DNA of 64,000 bases from Armillaria gallica. Taxonomy: Eukaryota; Basidiomycota; Agaricomycetes; Agaricales; Physalacriaceae. Every line of letters starts with the position of its first letter. Within the stretch, counting starts at the first letter, position 1. This document shows positions 44,763 to 57,292 of this stretch, one piece after another. Both the position numbers and the translations under genes were made by a program. The notes under the pieces were generated by a model that saw only the letters and a program-made list of their open reading frames with translations, did not search any database and had not been told where the DNA came from. Where the stretch lies: NCBI GenBank assembly GCA_037576215.1, contig JBANDB010000016.1, forward strand, positions 1,488,001 to 1,552,000. The letters run 5' to 3'.

Positions 44763-44930
44763 TAACTGCCTTCCCGTTTCGATCCAGCTTGCAGCAAAGC
44801 AATCGGCTGTACGCGAGTCTTCTGTGGTTCAGAAAGTGAACACAAGCTTACCGTTTAAGCAGAAGAGGCTTTGGCGTATACGAAGCCGGTATAATGTCTA
44901 TGAACATCGCATCCCTGCGTCATTTGGTGG
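44750..44930. repeat. dispersed repeat, copy 2 (copy 1 at 21950-22130)
   Basis: This second copy directly abuts the end of the 44583-44762 repeat. That suggests nested or composite insertion. Confidence 0.7.
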
Positions 44931-46310
44931 GAACGGCATTTACTAGTGCACCGTCTGCACAGCATCAAGTTTTTCATTTTGAGACTGATCCGTTTGCTCT
45001 GGGCTGTAGACAAAGAATCGGCCGTTGTGAACCTTCTGTCATGGGTAGAGAAACGAACTGTGTAAGCACATGAGGCGCCATCAACAGGGTAATAAGACTC
45101 CTCGCCTGGCAGTTGTGTGATACGCTCGTAGTGTGTATGATTGGCTTTAGTTTCCATCTAATAACTCATTATTAAGCTCCGGAACCCATTATGTGAACTG
45201 AAGTAACGATATGATTAGATACTACGGTGAGTTTCCGCACATGTACACATGTATACGATGTATGTTCAAAATCTTACGGGTTTCAAGAGAGTAATTGTAT
45301 AGTATAACAAGATTTAAGTAAGCTAGAGAAAATATGGATACGAGTAAAATATGGCCAGACCCTTGATGCCAAGAAATGAATGGACGTCATGCGATATGCA
45401 TAGGGAGGGCAGAATTTAATCCATGAAATAAAAAGGTCACCGGGAGAAAGCCTTACCATAGCTCGAATTCAAGCTGCCAGGCGTGACAAGAGCTGCAAAA
45501 GTACCTTCAGGAATCAGGATGCGGTTGATTTGATCCAAACAACGAAACTAAAAAGCCTCAGGTACATGGACCACACGGTTAGTTGATAAATAACTTTAAG
45601 AGCTTTAAAGGGCGGGAACCGGTCGGAACAGTTACGCTGAAAGTGAGCATGAAATTGTACAGTGGGACTGTCGGTGATACTGACTAATGCGAACGGAGAA
45701 AAGCTTACAATATGGTATGGAACGGGGCTGTGAGACGTCCATTTGTTTCTCAGAAAAGTCGCAATCTGCCTGCGTGCAACACAGACGGAATTCGCAGGTA
45801 TGCGTTAGCGTTCAAGCTGTTCAAGACCTGCCTGCGACTTTCGGAAAGCATTGGGCCGGCTTGGTATGTATCCCTTCCGTTGATCCGCCCCGGTGCCTTT
45901 TGAACATTTACGTAGCCAACAATCTTCCTTGTGCAATAGGCGTAGTACGTCGATTGTGCTCGAAGTCTAGAGCACCTCGCGCGATTGTCTACCTCCATAG
46001 ACCCTCTTCCGCAGTCACTGCTTCGAAGCCATTGTACAACCGTTACCTTAGGACAATGGTTAATCGTTGATCAAGCGCTCACGGTGTGGCAGCATGGGGT
46101 GAGGCACGTCATGATGCCTTAGGCGCAATATCCGACGCTCAACTAATTTTGTAGCACGGATTGCCTTCACACGACAGCTTGTGCCATTTTTAATCGCAAT
46201 AATATAGTTGCCACGCTATCGGAGGCGTCCAAACGCTATAAGCGGACCTGTCCCAGGGATTGGCTGAGCGCGAACAAAGGGTGCATCAAGGTTCTTCGAC
46301 GTGTTTCATT
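44931..46310. other. intergenic stretch, no supported gene
   Basis: Coding-like snippets occur (minus strand about 45530-45440, reading GTFAALVTPGSLNSSYG) but cannot be extended. The rest has only short frames. Confidence 0.3.
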
Positions 46311-46314
46311 GTTC

Positions 46315-46322
46315 TATATATA
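46315..46322 (+). promoter_or_regulatory. TATA element of the gene at 46401
   Basis: TATATATA lies 79-86 nt before the ATG at 46401. The other in-frame ATG at 46359 would be only about 40 nt away, which favours 46401 as the start. Confidence 0.35.
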
Positions 46323-46400
46323 TTCACCTTCTAATTCGTTACTCTGAGAGTTAAAAACATGAGACGAGTCGCGGAGGCCTACCGATACGATACCTCCTCG

Positions 46401-47217
46401 ATGTCTCAAGCTGCGTTGACCTTGCCTTGCCCCTCTTGCCCTATCCCTAGACTTCCTCAAAGCGAACTGGTCTACATACGAGCCATCCAGGTCTCAGTAA
46501 GAGAGCCTATACTCAAGTTTCTGGAGAGCGTTTTGCCGCCTGAAGAATTTGAAAGAATACGGTCCGAAATTAAAACACAACCCCCGTCTACGCCTCGTCC
46601 TTGCCTCCCTTGCCTATCGATACGGTGTTTTCCGGATTCCGAATACTACCTGTTAACCACCTTCAGCGGAGACGACCTTGATGAAGTCCCCCGGATCATG
46701 CGTATGTTCAGTATTGAGATCTGCACGGCGCGCACGAACCCATGGGTAATTCACTGCCACTCCTACCCGGAATGGCGGACGCGTAGCGACATCGGCCTTC
46801 AGCATCTCATTTGCATACCTTATCGTATCCCTTCCAACGAGGGCCGGACAGACGCGGACTATGTTCAGCCGATCGCCTTTGAGAGTGATGTCGTAACGAA
46901 GCTTGGGGCCTGGTTTGACGGAAGAAAAATGATTTGGCATTCATTATCGGGCACTGAAAGGAAAGAAATATTGGACAACCTTCTGGTACGTTCGACTTCT
47001 TGTCTGTTCAAGCAGATTTTCATCTTACTTGAATGCGAATTAGGTACACTGGGGAACAAAAAAGGACCCGGCAAACGGAACCACCGCCCCGCCACAGGAC
47101 AACTCTGCAGTGAAAGGAAGTTCCGACGCGTCTGCTGCCAAGTATTCAGAGGTAGTCGTTGAGGAAGGGTGGCATGTCGTCCCGAAGAAAAATCGCCGCA
47201 ATAAGCGTATCCATTGA
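46401..47217 (+). CDS. unknown two-exon gene (252 aa)
   Basis: Exon 1 is 46401-46985 and exon 2 is 47044-47217. The 58-nt phase-0 intron (GTACGT..ATTAG) is well supported: splicing gives a coherent charged C-terminus ending VPKKNRRNKRIH, whereas reading through gives a cysteine-rich shadow. The chain starts with a cysteine/proline-rich segment (LPCPSCPIPRLP). A helical PILKFLESVLPPEEFERI, an SEYYLLTTFSGDDLDEVPRI segment and a C-terminal half with DVVTKLGAWFDGRKMIWHS follow. No known domain is recognised. The frame appears intact. An upstream in-frame ATG at 46359 would add 14 residues. Confidence 0.6.
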
Positions 47218-47653
47218 TTCCACTTGAAAGGACGTCCCTCATATCCCACGGACGCCGGTGTCTTTCGACGGCTTCGCGGGCGACCTCAGACTGCCAAAGC
47301 CTATGAAGTTCCTGAAGTCGGCTGCTTAGTGTTAAAATCCGAACAGGTTGCGAGGTGGAAGTCAACGAGCTTCGTCTTGGTTATGAAAGCCCTAGGGGTT
47401 CAATGTTGTTAGATGCATCCATAATTGTAGCCGCATAGTGCGAAGGATGTGAGCCAATAATTCAGACATTATTTAGAAGAGCGGGCACTGATCTAGGAAT
47501 TCCAAGGATTGGAGTCAAGGAAAACGAGTCAACTCACGATTATGCAAAGCAATCAAAGAGAACTACATTGCATGTAAGCCGTCCCTCCATCCTGTCAGTA
47601 GCCACACTCCTCGTCTGTTTACAAGATACTGGTTTAAATCGAGGTCGGGTATA

Positions 47654-48655
47654 CTAAACACGAGAGAAGACCCTGCCTAACTTGTGCTTCCATCCTGAAC
47701 GACGGGCCCGTAAAGGGTAAGAACTTCGTTCTTCAACCAGACAGAGGTTTTCTTGCCGATTCAGAGATTCTTGTTCCAACCTATGGCAGACATAAGCAAC
47801 ACAACTCTTGAAAAAACATCTCACAAACCTATACAGAACACCTTGCTCTGCAAAGAACTCTCGAGGGTCGGCAATGTCGTCGATGGAGAAAGACGATATA
47901 TCGTAGCCTGCCAAACAGAACGGCTGTGCAGCCAGCATTTCTGGTGGCGGCATTGCTGAAGCAAAAGGCTCTGTCATGCTTGGATCACCGCCTTGGGCCG
48001 CAAAGTACTGATGCAGTCCCAGAGAAGATAGGTATGGCATATCACTGGCCTCCTGGCGTTCCCTAGGGAATCTACACGTCACGAGGGGTAGGATAATCCA
48101 ATGACAGAAGCCGGGGACTGGAAAAGGGTTCCTAGGATAGACTGGCCGGCGATCTACCCGGGGGCTTTCGACTTGGGGTGATACTGGTATCGACATCCAC
48201 GACTCGATACCAGTGAACTGTTCAGCCGGTCCAGGTGCTAGGAGCAGCAGACCGGCACTTGTAAACTCGGGGCTCCATGTGTTATATAGCTAGAAAATAA
48301 TGAGCTTAGATAAAGTTATTTTGGAAGGCCTGACCTCCACGGCGCATCCAACGTATATCTTTCCCTTCATAACCTCGGTGACGGCATCGACTTCAGGATC
48401 CTGCAGACCAGCTAGAGTCTTCTTGGCGTCGATGGTGAACCAGATATATCGTGAACAGAATGGGAATAAGGGAGTTTCATAGATTTCCAAAGGCAAGTCA
48501 GGCTTTTCTGCCGGCTGAGGTTCATCGTAAAGGATTAGGGGGGGTCGTGGTACGCTGGCAGATGCCAGAGGGAGGTGGTCGTAGATTGACTCAGGCTTCA
48601 GAGAAAGGGTGGATGTCGATGCCAGAGAATGGCATGAGTATGACGATAGGGACAT
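47654..48655 (-). CDS. unknown three-exon gene (about 302 aa)
   Basis: Exons are 48655-48335, 48289-47829 and 47780-47654. The first intron is 45 nt (GTCAGG..TTCTAG, phase 0). The second is 48 nt (GTTTGT..CCATAG) and is a multiple of three, so its retention would keep the frame. The protein opens with a serine-rich stretch, then a proline-rich PLILYDEPQPAEKPDLPLE, FCSRYIWFTIDAKKTLAGL, a GKIYVGCAVE segment, and LLLLAPGPAEQFTG. Its C-terminus is basic. A TATAAAAG at about 48697-48704 (minus strand) lies upstream. It is convergent with the gene at 46401. No family is recognised. Confidence 0.55.
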
Positions 48656-48719
48656 GCTGGGGATGTTGTGGGTAGATGACAACCTTGGGTGTACAGCTTT
48701 TATACGTGTTCGCTAAACA

Positions 48720-50900
48720 GCAGTCGGAAGAACAATGAGCCTTTGCGTAAATCGCTGTGAGGAATAATGGGCATGGGGTTGTCTTAATCTATTATATAAA
48801 TAAAGTTCCCTCCAAATAAACAAGAACCGCCGACCCAGCCCAACGATCGCGAAGGTCTCGTGATACGAATCAGGGACGTGACCTGGTCGGGTTTCGTAAC
48901 TGTTGTTCGCGTGGGTCTACCGTCTCGCGACTTCTACCAGAATAAAGCTTCCTCCTCCTCCTCTATTACTGCCACCGCCTTCTCATAGATTTCTCATTAT
49001 AGTCGACGTGTTCCCTCGAACGGTGGCGCAGACTACGGCTGTAACCCGGTGTGGCCGGAATCAACCCTGGACTTGACACGCTGCGACCATTGCGCGAATT
49101 CATCGGCGACCTTATTTGTCTGGCTTAATGGGCCAGGTGAAGGCGGAAGGGGACTGACGTGGTCGGATTCATCCCTGTATCCAGCATGTCAAGGACCTTC
49201 TTGCCATTACTTGCCGCACTCAGCACGACTGCCATCTACGCTCACATATTCTGCGCACTTCACATGGCGATCGTGTTCTGGCCCGACCAGCGAGGAGACT
49301 TGTACAGCTGTATTTTCCGCTGTATGCCGTCCCCTCTGCATCCATTTTCAGCAATTACACGGAAGATGTCCAGCTCATCGAAATGGCGCGCAGTCCTGTA
49401 AAAACCAAGCAACCGGCATAACCAGCATTTTTATTAGCAATTGACGGTGGTGGGATGACCGAACAGGACTTTGGCAACGGGAGAAGTCGAGGGTTGATTC
49501 GTTCGTGGACATGTATATTCGCATCGTTTTCCAATTGCTTTTCTGGCGGTACGAAGCTCGGGAAATAAACAAGGTCCGAGGAAGCGAGCCACCATGATAT
49601 CGAGAATAAGGAGATCAGCTGCCTTTTACCTGGATTTAAGCATCCATTCTATCCCAAGCTCACGGGATGACTGAACTATCATTAGCGTGTGTCAATACTT
49701 GTATACCAGATCTATGCGCTATTTATTATTCGAACGGCCAAAACTATCATACGAGTCTGGGAAATTCCAAGAAAAGAGATACTATACGAGGATATGGTAA
49801 CGACGGGTGGGCAACTGCGTGTATCGAGATGGTAAGAATGGCAAGCAAGGATAGGAAATTCTCTTACGATCACACTCACTGCGCCCAGTGGATGCCTGGA
49901 AACAATCTCTACCGCACGAGGTATTATTTCGACGCAGAACTTCATACGGAGGTAGGTGTGCCCGCTGATGCACATGCTTTGACGCTAATGCCGTCCAATA
50001 GATCGTATAAGCCAAGAGCCAAACACACGGAGAAGAGTCATTTCGTCTAGGGAAAAAGGACAGTCAGCAGAGGACGTCCGAAAAGCTTGCTTACAAACCT
50101 CCAAAGGCCATATAGTACATGCTTGAGTCGTAGCTTTGTCAAAATCTTAGGTTACTCCTACCAGTCATACAAGTGGGGGCAAGATAAATTATGGCGACTG
50201 GTACATGTGATGCAGCAAAGTCAAGTCAACGTAACAACCAGGTAGAGAACGAACGGGTACTCGGGTCATAGTTACTTGGTTGTCACGTTCTCGCCTTAAT
50301 TTACCGAGATCCATGGGTTCGGCATAGAAATCGGAAGAGTCGAGATGTCAATCTCGACATGGAACCCGACGACAAAACATCTTGCACCTCAAAGTCTGGG
50401 GCTGATCTAGTCCGATCCTTCTCGTCGACGGTGCTTGGTTCTATAATCTGTCGCATGAGCTCCAAGGGAAAAATGGAGAACGACCATACCGTTTGGGATA
50501 CTATATTGCGGTATGCAACGGTACTGACTTCAACATGAAAGGCCATGATTTTGAGCGAGGGTCGGACCTCTGGATTTCTCGTACATTCACCATCTTTTCG
50601 CTGTCTCTCTGATATTCGCCTACAAATCGTATGCACTGTGTTCAGTCCGCAGTAGAACACGCATACATGCGTCTCGCAAAGTATAATCACTAAAATAAGA
50701 CGCAGTGTCAGTTTTTGGGATGAAGATAATCAGGAAATACGAAACGGCACCCACAGAATGAATTCGCAGACTGTGCAGGATCATCAATATTATCGACCCA
50801 GAAAAGGAAAACAAGACTTCGAGATCTAGAACGAGTTTTTGCAGCACTGTATGTCCGGAAAGTGGCCTCACTGAATCAAATGATATGAAATGCGAACAAA
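48720..50900. other. intergenic stretch, no supported gene
   Basis: Only short frames without motifs, on both strands. Confidence 0.4.
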
Positions 50901-50907
50901 CGTGGAC

Positions 50908-51085
50908 TGCCAGTTCAGAGAACTGTACAGAGTGCTCGTGGTTTCGAAAAAACAAGTTTACTCGTGATATCCTTACAAGCTGTTATATATATTTGGCAGC
51001 GCTGCTCCAGGCCTCGCTCTTCTTCGAGCTCGCTTTGTACATGTACAGTAGCCAGTAGCTCCGCTACATACACAGTACGGTCGGG
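50908..51085. repeat. dispersed repeat, copy 2 (copy 1 at 44583-44762)
   Basis: Same orientation as copy 1, with a dinucleotide-like TATATATA expansion near 50986. It is followed by unrelated sequence until about 51180. Confidence 0.7.
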
Positions 51086-51179
51086 CTGAGGTCGTAGCGA
51101 GTGAATGTAGTCTGTTGCTTCCGCGATCGTCGTTCGTTTCCCACTCTGGGCCGGTTTCCTACAAGGAAACCAGACGGAA

Positions 51180-51620
51180 ATGCCCAAACTATTCCAACCT
51201 GAACAGCGTCGCGGGGCTTCATTAGCAAGGTCAGGAAAACAACACTAGGCTAATACCATGTTGTTGCAATGGACGTGGGGCCAGGAGTTCGTATTTTTTC
51301 GAGCCAGCACACACTGCACAGCGACAGGGAGCAAAGATATAATATACCCGGGACCATCGGAACCACTGATGAACCAGCGGGTACTAAGTGAAACAGTTCG
51401 GTCGTTAGCAAACAATGAAAATATTGGTAATAGTATGTGCCGTGGCGTAGGATAAGTAGTGCATTTTGCATAAGCTCGACTTTGAACTTTGATCATGAGG
51501 ACTTTTTATCTTCTTTCCTTCTTTGGAAGGATATTTGGCTCTGCTTGTGGTGGGTGTATCTCCTGCGGGGCCCGCCCTCCGCGGCTTATTGTGCGGGCCG
51601 ACGATCTGATCACTCAAGAT
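51180..51620. repeat. diverged third copy of part of the inverted-repeat arm
   Basis: It aligns with 41370-41825 (right arm) in the same orientation. Shared landmarks are GGAAACC, CAACCTG.ACA.CGTCGCGGGGCT, CAATGGACGT, AGCAAAG.TATA, GGACCATCG and, at the end, GGGCCGA....GATC. Divergence is large, unlike the near identity between the two arms. Confidence 0.6.
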
Positions 51621-51670
51621 TGCATTCTATAAGAGGACCCTCGAATATCCCTACCGATGTCCTCTCCGCG

Positions 51671-52184
51671 TGCGGATCCCAGATTGGTAATTTTGGGGTA
51701 CCTATGAGCCGAAAACAGATCCAGAATGCCAAATTTTGGCCCAAAGGTCTGTAGACAAGCGCGGATCCAGAAGGCCGAATCTTTTGATATGATGGCAATT
51801 GCTCGGCACCGAGCGGCATTTATATTTCTGAACATTTCCTCTACTAAAGTCGATCAAAAGCAGGAAGCTTACGTGAATTAAGGAGCAAAACTTTCCACTG
51901 CCATTCGGACGAAGTTCCGATTCGGAGTCCACGTTTTCTGATGAGCTCTTTGGAAGGCATGGTCCAAAAACTCATGTATTTGAAGTTATATAGCTACTGC
52001 TGAAAAGCAACAAAATTCAATGCACACCTCAGCTGTAGCGCTCACGAGCGATTTTTGATATTTTATTCTATTTTATTTGAATTTTTGGAGGTCTCAGGAC
52101 TTGTGCGGATCCCAGATGCCCTTTCGCGAGGTCTGGGGAGAATACGGATCCCAATTGCCTAATTGGAGTGCGGATCCAGAATGC
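51671..52184 (-). repeat. cluster of short GGATCC-containing repeats
   Basis: Six occurrences of a motif close to GTGCGGATCC(C)AGAATGCC lie at about 51670, 51715, 51760, 52103, 52143 and 52167. Spacing is irregular, and several are followed by AAATTTTGG or CCGAATTTT-like strings. On the minus strand some read as GLLDPR/GILDL-like peptides, but stops intervene. Confidence 0.5.
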
Positions 52185-52775
52185 CAAAAAACCGAATTTT
52201 CGGAAGAGACATCCTCAACATGATTTTACCCACAAGTTCAGCCTTATCTCGGTCCGATTAAACTGAGATAATCACGACCATCCAGACATCCAGATGGTCG
52301 GATGTCCCTGACATCATGTGTCTGGATCAGGACACGCACCCTGTTCAGAAGTGCGAGTCCCTGTCCGGACTGACTAATCAAGTGCCCGATCCCCCGATAT
52401 GGCACGTGTTTCTATAGGTTCGAAGCGCCTCTGTGGACGAGAAAAGTGCTACAATCTCGTTAGATGTACTTAAACGTTTGCCAATGTGCGGAACTTTGAG
52501 ACTACATGTCAATCACAAAAATTCCCTGAGATTGTGGCTGCAGCAACCTATTCAGCTAATTTTCGTTTGTGTATGCGTGTCACTGTAATTATTCCAAGGT
52601 TGAGACCAAGTTCCTTCACTGAGTTTCGTTTGTATGTGCGTGTCAGTGCCATCAGCCTTCCATATTTGACCCCACCACATACAGCTTCTTCTTACCACCA
52701 CTTTCATTTCTTCTAATCTCTCTATTTCGTCATTTTTTCACTCTTCCTTGATTACTTTTTCATCTGTTGCTTCAC

Positions 52776-53350
52776 ATGGGTCGAGTATCCGCCCCTGTAT
52801 ACGGGGGTGTCTCGTACCACTCTCTTCGTCCATCGTCTCGCCCTCCCGCAGCGTCAGTTGAAAACTCCGATGCAACGCCTGATACGACGCGTAGGTACGT
52901 CTGGAAACGTAGTCGATCTCCGTCAACGGTCCCAAACGAGACGCCCAGCGACCTGCCTATCGATCCTCGCCCATGCAACGATGAGGGCCCCAACAACGTT
53001 GCTATGGACGCGTGCGTATTGCCCCACCCTCCCGCGGCATCTTCTGAAAGCTCTGACGCGAAACCGAGGTATGTCTGAAATATAGCCGCTCTCCGTCAAC
53101 AGTTTCAAGCGATACGCCCAGAAACCCGACCATGGCCCTTCGCTCGCGCGCTAAAGAGAACCACAATGCCATTGCTGTGGACGCGCGCACTCCGGGACTC
53201 TCCGGCACCACTAGTATTCCATCCAACGGCAAGAAACATGCGTCTTCATTCCTAACGGTGTTGCTCATCCTCCCGGGGAACCTCGCGTATCGGGTCCGCA
53301 AGTTAGTCATAGCCATTCGTGGCCGTAATCAAGATGTTGAGGGACGGTAG
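52776..53350 (+). CDS. unknown protein with internal duplication, probably frameshifted
   Basis: From the ATG at 52776, a proline/serine-rich frame runs to 53078. A segment (PAASVENSDATPD, YVWKRSRSPSTV.NETP, NNVAMDA) is repeated about 190 bp later (PAASSESSDAKPR, YSRSPSTV.SDTP, HNAIAVDA). The second unit is read in another frame, because one base is missing after TATGTCTG. It continues to 53350 through a hydrophobic stretch (FLTVLLILPGNLAYRV). A GTATGT donor coincides with the break, but no acceptor restores the frame. The function is unknown. Confidence 0.35.
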
Positions 53351-54687
53351 GCAATCTTCAATATACCACGGTAAGTATCATCGTTGACAAATATTCGATC
53401 GTCGGGTTTGCTTATTGATTTATCAGGTACCTCTTCGATTCCCTTATCTTCTCATTCTTGACATCGCGTGGAGAAGTGGAGACTCAAGGTCATACTTTTG
53501 CACCTACCTATCTTTCACGCCTATTTCTCTATTTAACTTACCCCCCATGTACATCGCATGATATCCACTCATTTCTTGGTGCACGTCTAACCACGTTTCC
53601 ATTGCATCGATACTTCCTCATAGTTATCTTATATTACTCAATTCTTGTTGCAGTCGTATCATCCATAATATTACTCGCTTAAACGTTGATATATTTACAG
53701 TATTGTCACTTTGTAGATCCAGAAATTTGTCTTGAGCATGCCCTGGAATCCCTCCCCGATGACGAGCCCGAAGCTTTAGGATGAAGTGGTGGGCCGTCGC
53801 GGGGCGCGGCAGGTCCGAGTCCGGTGTGAGATCTAGCAATTTGTATCAGGGTACGACAGTTCGACACTTGTTGTCTCACAATCTTGTCCAAATTGACGAA
53901 TGCGCTGCATAATAAGTATGAACGCGGTATATATCATTCTTCGCATCTGAGTGAAGGAATAATTGCTATGAGATGTGATGCACTGGCAACCGTCTCGGGA
54001 GGAGGGTGCACCTCGCACCCTCGATGTGAACAGTGACCACGGAACCCTCTATCATGCGGAGAAGTACTTTCTGAACACCCTCTCTGGACACATCTCTGGA
54101 GCCCTCCATACCTGACCCATTCCGTCGACCTATCTAATCGCTCTCATCCGTGTACATGTACACAATACCCATGCTGATAGACATGAAGGTCAAGTCTAGA
54201 GTTTCTGCTAGTGAAAGGAACAAACCTTGATCGTACAGGGACATAACTGGCATCTCGAAGCTGGTGGTATTTGCTATTTAGGAAATGAGTTGTTGAGTCG
54301 ATAGACGTACTAGTCTTTGTTTTACAATATTCACATCCTCGCCAACATTTACAAGGCGTTAGGAGAAGGATTTGACAGATTTGATGCACTTACATCCGGC
54401 CTTATAGCGAGATATGAGCAACGTCAACGGATATGACCATATTCTATAGCTGAGTGAATGATGTTCCGTAGCTGGGCGAGAATGGTACATCGAGAACGTT
54501 GGCTAGTGTCCGAGCCAAAAGGGGTTTACCTTGTCATGCTATGAGTCTCACATACAGAACCACGAAGTGTCTGTAAATACAATACCTGATCCTGTAGGTC
54601 CTCTAAGACAACGATGAGGAATTGTTCTCAACATATCGGGCGGACAATACATGATTAGTAGCACATTGCTCTTCTCAAACAGTGGGA
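53351..54687. other. intergenic stretch, no supported gene
   Basis: Short frames only. A TGTACATGTACA palindrome lies near 54150. Confidence 0.4.
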
Positions 54688-55090
54688 ACTTACCGATGAG
54701 TCGAGACATGAAATAGAAATCGACGGATTGACACGCTCTAGTAGATTTTGTGTCCTTTAGGAACGTATGGCAGTACGAAACGAGCCGACCACAGAAAAGA
54801 GTCTCCCAGTGTATTAGTACTGTACAACACCACACATCGCTAAATTTGACAGTGTCGTGTATAAATAAATATAACGATGGTATGTATCCGATGCCAGGAC
54901 ACCTGCAATACTTCATATATGTACACCCGGTGCGCCGAAGCCGAAATCAGTTACACGGCTGTGGGGTATTTCGTATCCTTTTCTCAGCATGCAAGGCGTC
55001 GGGCTGTCAGCATCGTCGGCTACGACAGGATAATTTCAGCTATTGTGAGTTTCCAAACTATAGGAGATCCGGAACGCATGAATGTACTGT

Positions 55091-55155
55091 TCATCTCATC
55101 TCATCTCATCTCATCTCATCTCATCTCATCTCATCTCATCTCATCTCATCTCATC
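55091..55155. repeat. (TCATC)13 microsatellite
   Basis: Thirteen uninterrupted TCATC units. The corresponding point of the spacer copy (about 34815-34840) has only two or three interrupted units. Confidence 0.9.
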
Positions 55156-56177
55156 TCCTCACTGTTACATGGTACCTTCAGGCATGCCGGACGTAATCTG
55201 GATTACTTGAATGAGAATATGTTGTTTGAACCGAAAATACCTTTGAACACAGGAATACTAGGTCTGGTTGTTCGCATGGCTCATCAACTGGCACCTGCGT
55301 CAAGACACGAGTATATTTTTGACTTTGTCTTCTCCTCCTGGCACTTACTATCGTACGTTATTACTAGTCTGACAGGTCGCATTGCGCATCGACAAATGTG
55401 CGGGGAGCCCAGAAAGGCCACGAGAAGATTGTCTGTCTCTGTCGGTTGTACATGGAGACCGCAGCGATGCACCGGGAAAGGTATAGCGTCCTATTTCTCG
55501 ATGTGGTCACCCAAATTAACTTTCCACAACTTGGACCTTTGTAAACAGCAGCCCAACCTTCGGCATCAGGAGTGAGAATTCCTTCGGTCATTTCTGAATA
55601 CTCATATCTGTAGACTCAGCCTCGCCACGTCGAAGGGAAAGGGTCGGCAGAGATCCTAGACTCCGTACTAGGAAGGTGAGGCTGAACTCGCAGGTCGTGT
55701 TTCTGGGCCGGAAGAGCAGCCTGGTCTTTTGAAATTTAATACCTGACTGTCATGTCAGGGCTATATATGATAGCAAGAATCTTATTTGAACGTATATGTA
55801 CCGATTTATAGAACAAATTTCGACTACACTTTAATTTTCAATACACAGACTAGTATTCGTCAGTAATTCCAAGCCATAGTCCCAGCAGTTGTACAATAGT
55901 CAACACCATCCTAGTCAAAGTCAATTACAATGGGCGAATCCTTACTGCCAACACCCTTCAATGGAGGATATACATTATTCCCGATGAGGTCCATTGGGAT
56001 TTTGCGGTGCAGGGATTTTTCTCGCCGCCCGAGCGGTCAGGAGCCTATCACACACTCAGAAGGATGAGTGATATATGATATGATTGACATACCTCTGGAA
56101 CTTCTTCGTGACGATCTGTAACGCTGCGTGTCGAGTGGACCTGTCATAGGCCGTTTTCCTTTTCTCCACATACTGAG

Positions 56178-57292
56178 CTATAAGTTTAGAAGACGGAGAT
56201 AGTTCTCGGACCGGGAAGTGGCAAATTCTTTGTCTTCATTACCCTTGGAGGACGGCGACTTCTCTTTGTCGACTTCACCACGCTTCTTCCGGACCCTCTG
56301 CCCAGGAACTGGACGGTAACCACGAATGGGGACCATTGCACGCAATGTACGTCTAAGGGGAACGCTAGGTTTAGGTGCGCTAGATTTCGACATCGGAGGT
56401 CGACGTCCTAGGACTGGAAAGTGAGGTCGATGCGTGAACGGGGTTCCCGTCTGGACGGAAGGTTGGCCATAAGCGGCGAAGGGATTTGTAATGGGAAATC
56501 CCGTGTCTAGGGAGAATATGTTGCTGCTTGGGATTCTTGTAGGAGGTGAAGTCGGGGCATATATTGAGGTTATCTGTAATATTTTCGCTGGAACATCGAC
56601 ATCCTCCGCTGAAGAGTTGGCCTGAACATATGAGGGTGTGCCACCCGTGTCGAAGAGAGGGATTTTATCTGCAGGATACACGGCAGGTTCCCACGTAAGA
56701 TTGTACGGTACTTTCGAAGTTGGACGTAGAACTCCTCTAGTACCCTCTGGTTCCGATCTACCCATGTCGTCGTCAAAGTTTCGCGCAGAGAAAATGTAAA
56801 GACGTACTGTTGCATATCCCTCTTAGGAAGGAGTGGTTTGTTCTCGGCGACTGGCTCCGCAAATGCATTATAGCTCTGTCCTTCATGTCGCTGATAGGTT
56901 GCAATCTCACTTCCACTATTCTTCCCTGCCATAGGGGTTTCTGCCATGACGGGGTGTCTGGCTTGGAGATAGTTTCGGCAAATAAAATTTACAAACTTGG
57001 TTAATATGCACATCATCACGTTCTGGCGGTTCCATCGATGCGTCGTTCATTGAGTGATATCCAAGGCGGATATAATGGTACTAGGAGACAGGTTCAACGC
57101 GTCAAAATATTTATTATGATTCTTAATATCGCAAGTCAAGGAGGAAGAGCTTACATAACGTTCTCTAACTCTCTGATACAGAGCCGGTTTAAAGAACCGC
57201 CGGGAATATCCGCGGTAAACGTGACCATTATTCAATCCCGAATTTGGAAGCAAATAGCCGGCATACATCCGAGCCGGCAAGCACTGACCCAT
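56178..57292 (-). CDS. unknown four-exon gene, distal copy (about 307 aa)
   Basis: Exons are 57292-57155, 57080-56993, 56925-56808 and 56757-56178. They match the spacer copy at 35853-36967, with the same splice sites and open frame. About six amino-acid changes are visible (for example SPDTGF to SLDTGF, QRREG to QRHEG, two T to I). No stop or frameshift is seen in either copy. Persistence of a four-exon frame in both duplicates supports a real gene, although recent duplication would also explain it. Confidence 0.55.

Noticed and set aside
54877..55575. 232-codon plus-strand frame containing repeated ISSHL
   Set aside because: It is opened by the (TCATC)n microsatellite; the spacer copy lacks a matching continuous frame.
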